From NCBI GenBank assembly GCA_023301785.1, contig JALZUF010000249.1:1-24489 (forward strand): a stretch of DNA of 24,489 nt, read 5' to 3'. The DNA comes from Alphaproteobacteria bacterium. Its GTDB lineage: Bacteria > Pseudomonadota > Alphaproteobacteria > Micavibrionales > Micavibrionaceae. The notes below the pieces were generated by a model, which worked only from the letters and a program-made list of their open reading frames with translations, ran no database searches and was not told the DNA's origin. Below, piece by piece: positions 23,074 through 24,489 of the stretch. Position 1 is the first letter of the stretch; each line of letters starts with the position of its first letter. The translations under genes and the position numbers were made by a program.

Positions 23074-24489
23074 AAAAAAACCTATTATTGCCTGGTTCCG
23101 CCAGGACCTTCGCTTAGAAGATAACCCCGCCCTCAATGCCGCCGTGGATACTGGCGCGCCAATCCTTCCTGTCTATATTTTTGACGAAGAAAATGCTGAT
23201 GAATGGAAAATGGGCGGCGCTTCGCGCGTATGGTTACATCATGCTCTCGACAGTTTAGGCAAAGACCTATCCGACCACCTCGTCCTCGCAAAAGGCGATG
23301 CAACACAGATATTGCCCGACCTAGTCAGTAAAACAGGTGCAAGCGGTGTTTATTGGAACAGATGTTATGAGCCATGGCGTATTAAACGCGACGAAAATAT
23401 TAAGTCATTCCTCAAAGAAGAAATGGACTGCGACGTCCAAAGCTTCAACGGCTCACTACTATGGGAGCCTTGGCACATAAGCACCCAAGCTGGCACACCC
23501 TACAAAGTCTTTACCCCTTACTATCGCAAAGGATGCCTACAACAAGAACCACCGCGTGAACCTTTAGAGCGCCCTACTCGCTTAACTTACGCAGATACAG
23601 ACAAGCTTGGTTGTACTTTAGATGATCTGGCGCTACTCCCTTCCAAAGAAGGCGACTGGCACAAGAACATTATTAAATATTGGGACATCAGCGAAAAAGG
23701 CGCCAATAAACGCCTCCACGATTTTCTGGATGATGGCCTAGCCAATTATAAAACGGGCCGCGACCATCCCGCTGATGAAAATACATCACGCCTCTCCCCT
23801 TACTTACATTACGGACAGATATCGCCCAACACCGCATGGTACGCTGGTCAAGCCCGTGGCACGGTTGAAGGTTGGGAAAGCGATCGTGACCACTTCCTAA
23901 GCGAGCTTGGATGGCGTGAGTTCTCATACAATTTGCTTTATCACTTCCCGAAAATCACATGGGAAAACCTTCAAGAAAAGTTCAACAATTTTCCTTGGAA
24001 ATCTGAAGAAAGCCAAGACCTAGAAGATTGGCGCAACGGCATGACAGGCTTCCCTATTGTCGATGCAGGTATGCGACAGCTCTATGAGACAGGCTATATG
24101 CACAACCGCGTTCGTATGATTGTTGGCTCATTTCTCGTCAAAAATATGCTCACTCATTGGCACCGCGGCGAAGACTGGTTCTGGGACTGCCTGTTTGATG
24201 CAGACCTCGCCAGCAACTCCGCCAGCTGGCAATGGATCGCAGGCTGCGGCGCTGATGCTGCCCCTTATTTCCGCATCTTTAACCCAATGCTCCAAAGTAA
24301 GAAATTCGATGGTGCTGGCGCTTATATTCGTAAATTCGTCCCCGAACTTAAAGATATGCCAGACGATCACATCCATGCCCCTTGGGAAGCACCCGCACTT
24401 ATCTTAAAAGCCGCAGGCATTGAGCTTGGCAAGGATTATCCCAAGCCAATGATGATGCACAGTGATGCCCGCGATCGCGCTATGGAAGC
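23069..24489 (+). CDS. Deoxyribodipyrimidine photolyase (partial, 3' end outside window)
   Basis: Photolyases use FAD and light to repair cyclobutane pyrimidine dimers. The frame is open from the ATG at 23069 to the window end, 473 complete codons, close to the family's usual length. The N-terminal antenna domain starts IAWFRQDLRLEDNPALNAAV. The FAD-binding domain carries LSPYLHYGQISP, FLSELGWREFSYN, NGMTGFPIVDAGMRQL, and GYMHNRVRMIVGSFLVKN, then SWQWIAGCGADAAPYFRIFNP, with the Trp residues of the electron-transfer path. No Shine-Dalgarno is seen. A repair photolyase is more likely than a cryptochrome. It follows the DHH gene by 51 nt. Confidence 0.94.
   Translation, partial: MSKKPIIAWFRQDLRLEDNPALNAAVDTGAPILPVYIFDEENADEWKMGGASRVWLHHALDSLGKDLSDHLVLAKGDATQILPDLVSKTGASGVYWNRCYEPWRIKRDENIKSFLKEEMDCDVQSFNGSLLWEPWHISTQAGTPYKVFTPYYRKGCLQQEPPREPLERPTRLTYADTDKLGCTLDDLALLPSKEGDWHKNIIKYWDISEKGANKRLHDFLDDGLANYKTGRDHPADENTSRLSPYLHYGQISPNTAWYAGQARGTVEGWESDRDHFLSELGWREFSYNLLYHFPKITWENLQEKFNNFPWKSEESQDLEDWRNGMTGFPIVDAGMRQLYETGYMHNRVRMIVGSFLVKNMLTHWHRGEDWFWDCLFDADLASNSASWQWIAGCGADAAPYFRIFNPMLQSKKFDGAGAYIRKFVPELKDMPDDHIHAPWEAPALILKAAGIELGKDYPKPMMMHSDARDRAME

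Noticed and set aside
1..24489. CRISPR arrays, rRNA, tRNA genes and insertion sequences
   Set aside because: No regularly spaced repeats, tRNA-like cloverleaf segments, rRNA signatures or transposase motifs were seen on either strand.

Overview
The window is an AT-rich stretch of a bacterial chromosome. The order bolA–J-domain gene–cobS–cobT, and aroB–aroK beside xerD and accA, together with a PF13467-type ribbon-helix-helix protein, point to an alphaproteobacterium. The exact lineage is not resolved from sequence alone; a low-GC, Micavibrio-like or related group is possible. Almost all of it is housekeeping DNA. I see no phage, insertion sequence, CRISPR array, rRNA or tRNA gene.

Layout. 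Positions 1-1119 hold a membrane-anchored parvulin-type PPIase (leftward, cut by the window start), divergent from secA (1120-3849). Convergent with secA is a leftward block to 8239: a small HtpX-like M48 peptidase, an orphan 175-aa gene, a CNNM/CorC-type membrane protein, aroB and aroK. A 45-aa membrane-protein ORF (8337-8474) and a 544-nt AT-rich gap with a near-consensus promoter and a structured leader precede xerD (9019). accA follows. Then leftward come a ribbon-helix-helix protein and bolA, and rightward a J-domain protein, yaaA, cobS, cobT (split from cobS by a leftward orphan), hisS and an exported four-cysteine protein. The right end has a leftward orphan, sufE, rightward clpX, another leftward orphan, a DHH phosphoesterase and a photolyase cut by the window end.

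Functions. The core genes cover protein export and folding (SecA, PPIase, J-domain protein), proteolysis (ClpX, M48-like), shikimate synthesis (AroK, AroB), fatty-acid synthesis (AccA), chromosome dimer resolution (XerD), Fe-S handling (SufE, BolA), metal chelatase subunits (CobS, CobT), translation (HisS) and stress or DNA repair (YaaA, photolyase).

The most unusual signal is a set of leftward genes without recognisable homologues placed between core genes. Four such transcription units (starts at 5230, 14885, 19200 and 21894) each have the same TTGACAT element 51-64 nt upstream of the start codon, without a good -10 box. One of these units also carries the miniature HtpX-like membrane peptidase. 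This could be a small co-regulated set of lineage-specific genes. Other items for a second look are the xerD leader and the inverted repeats at the clpX/sufE and photolyase promoters.
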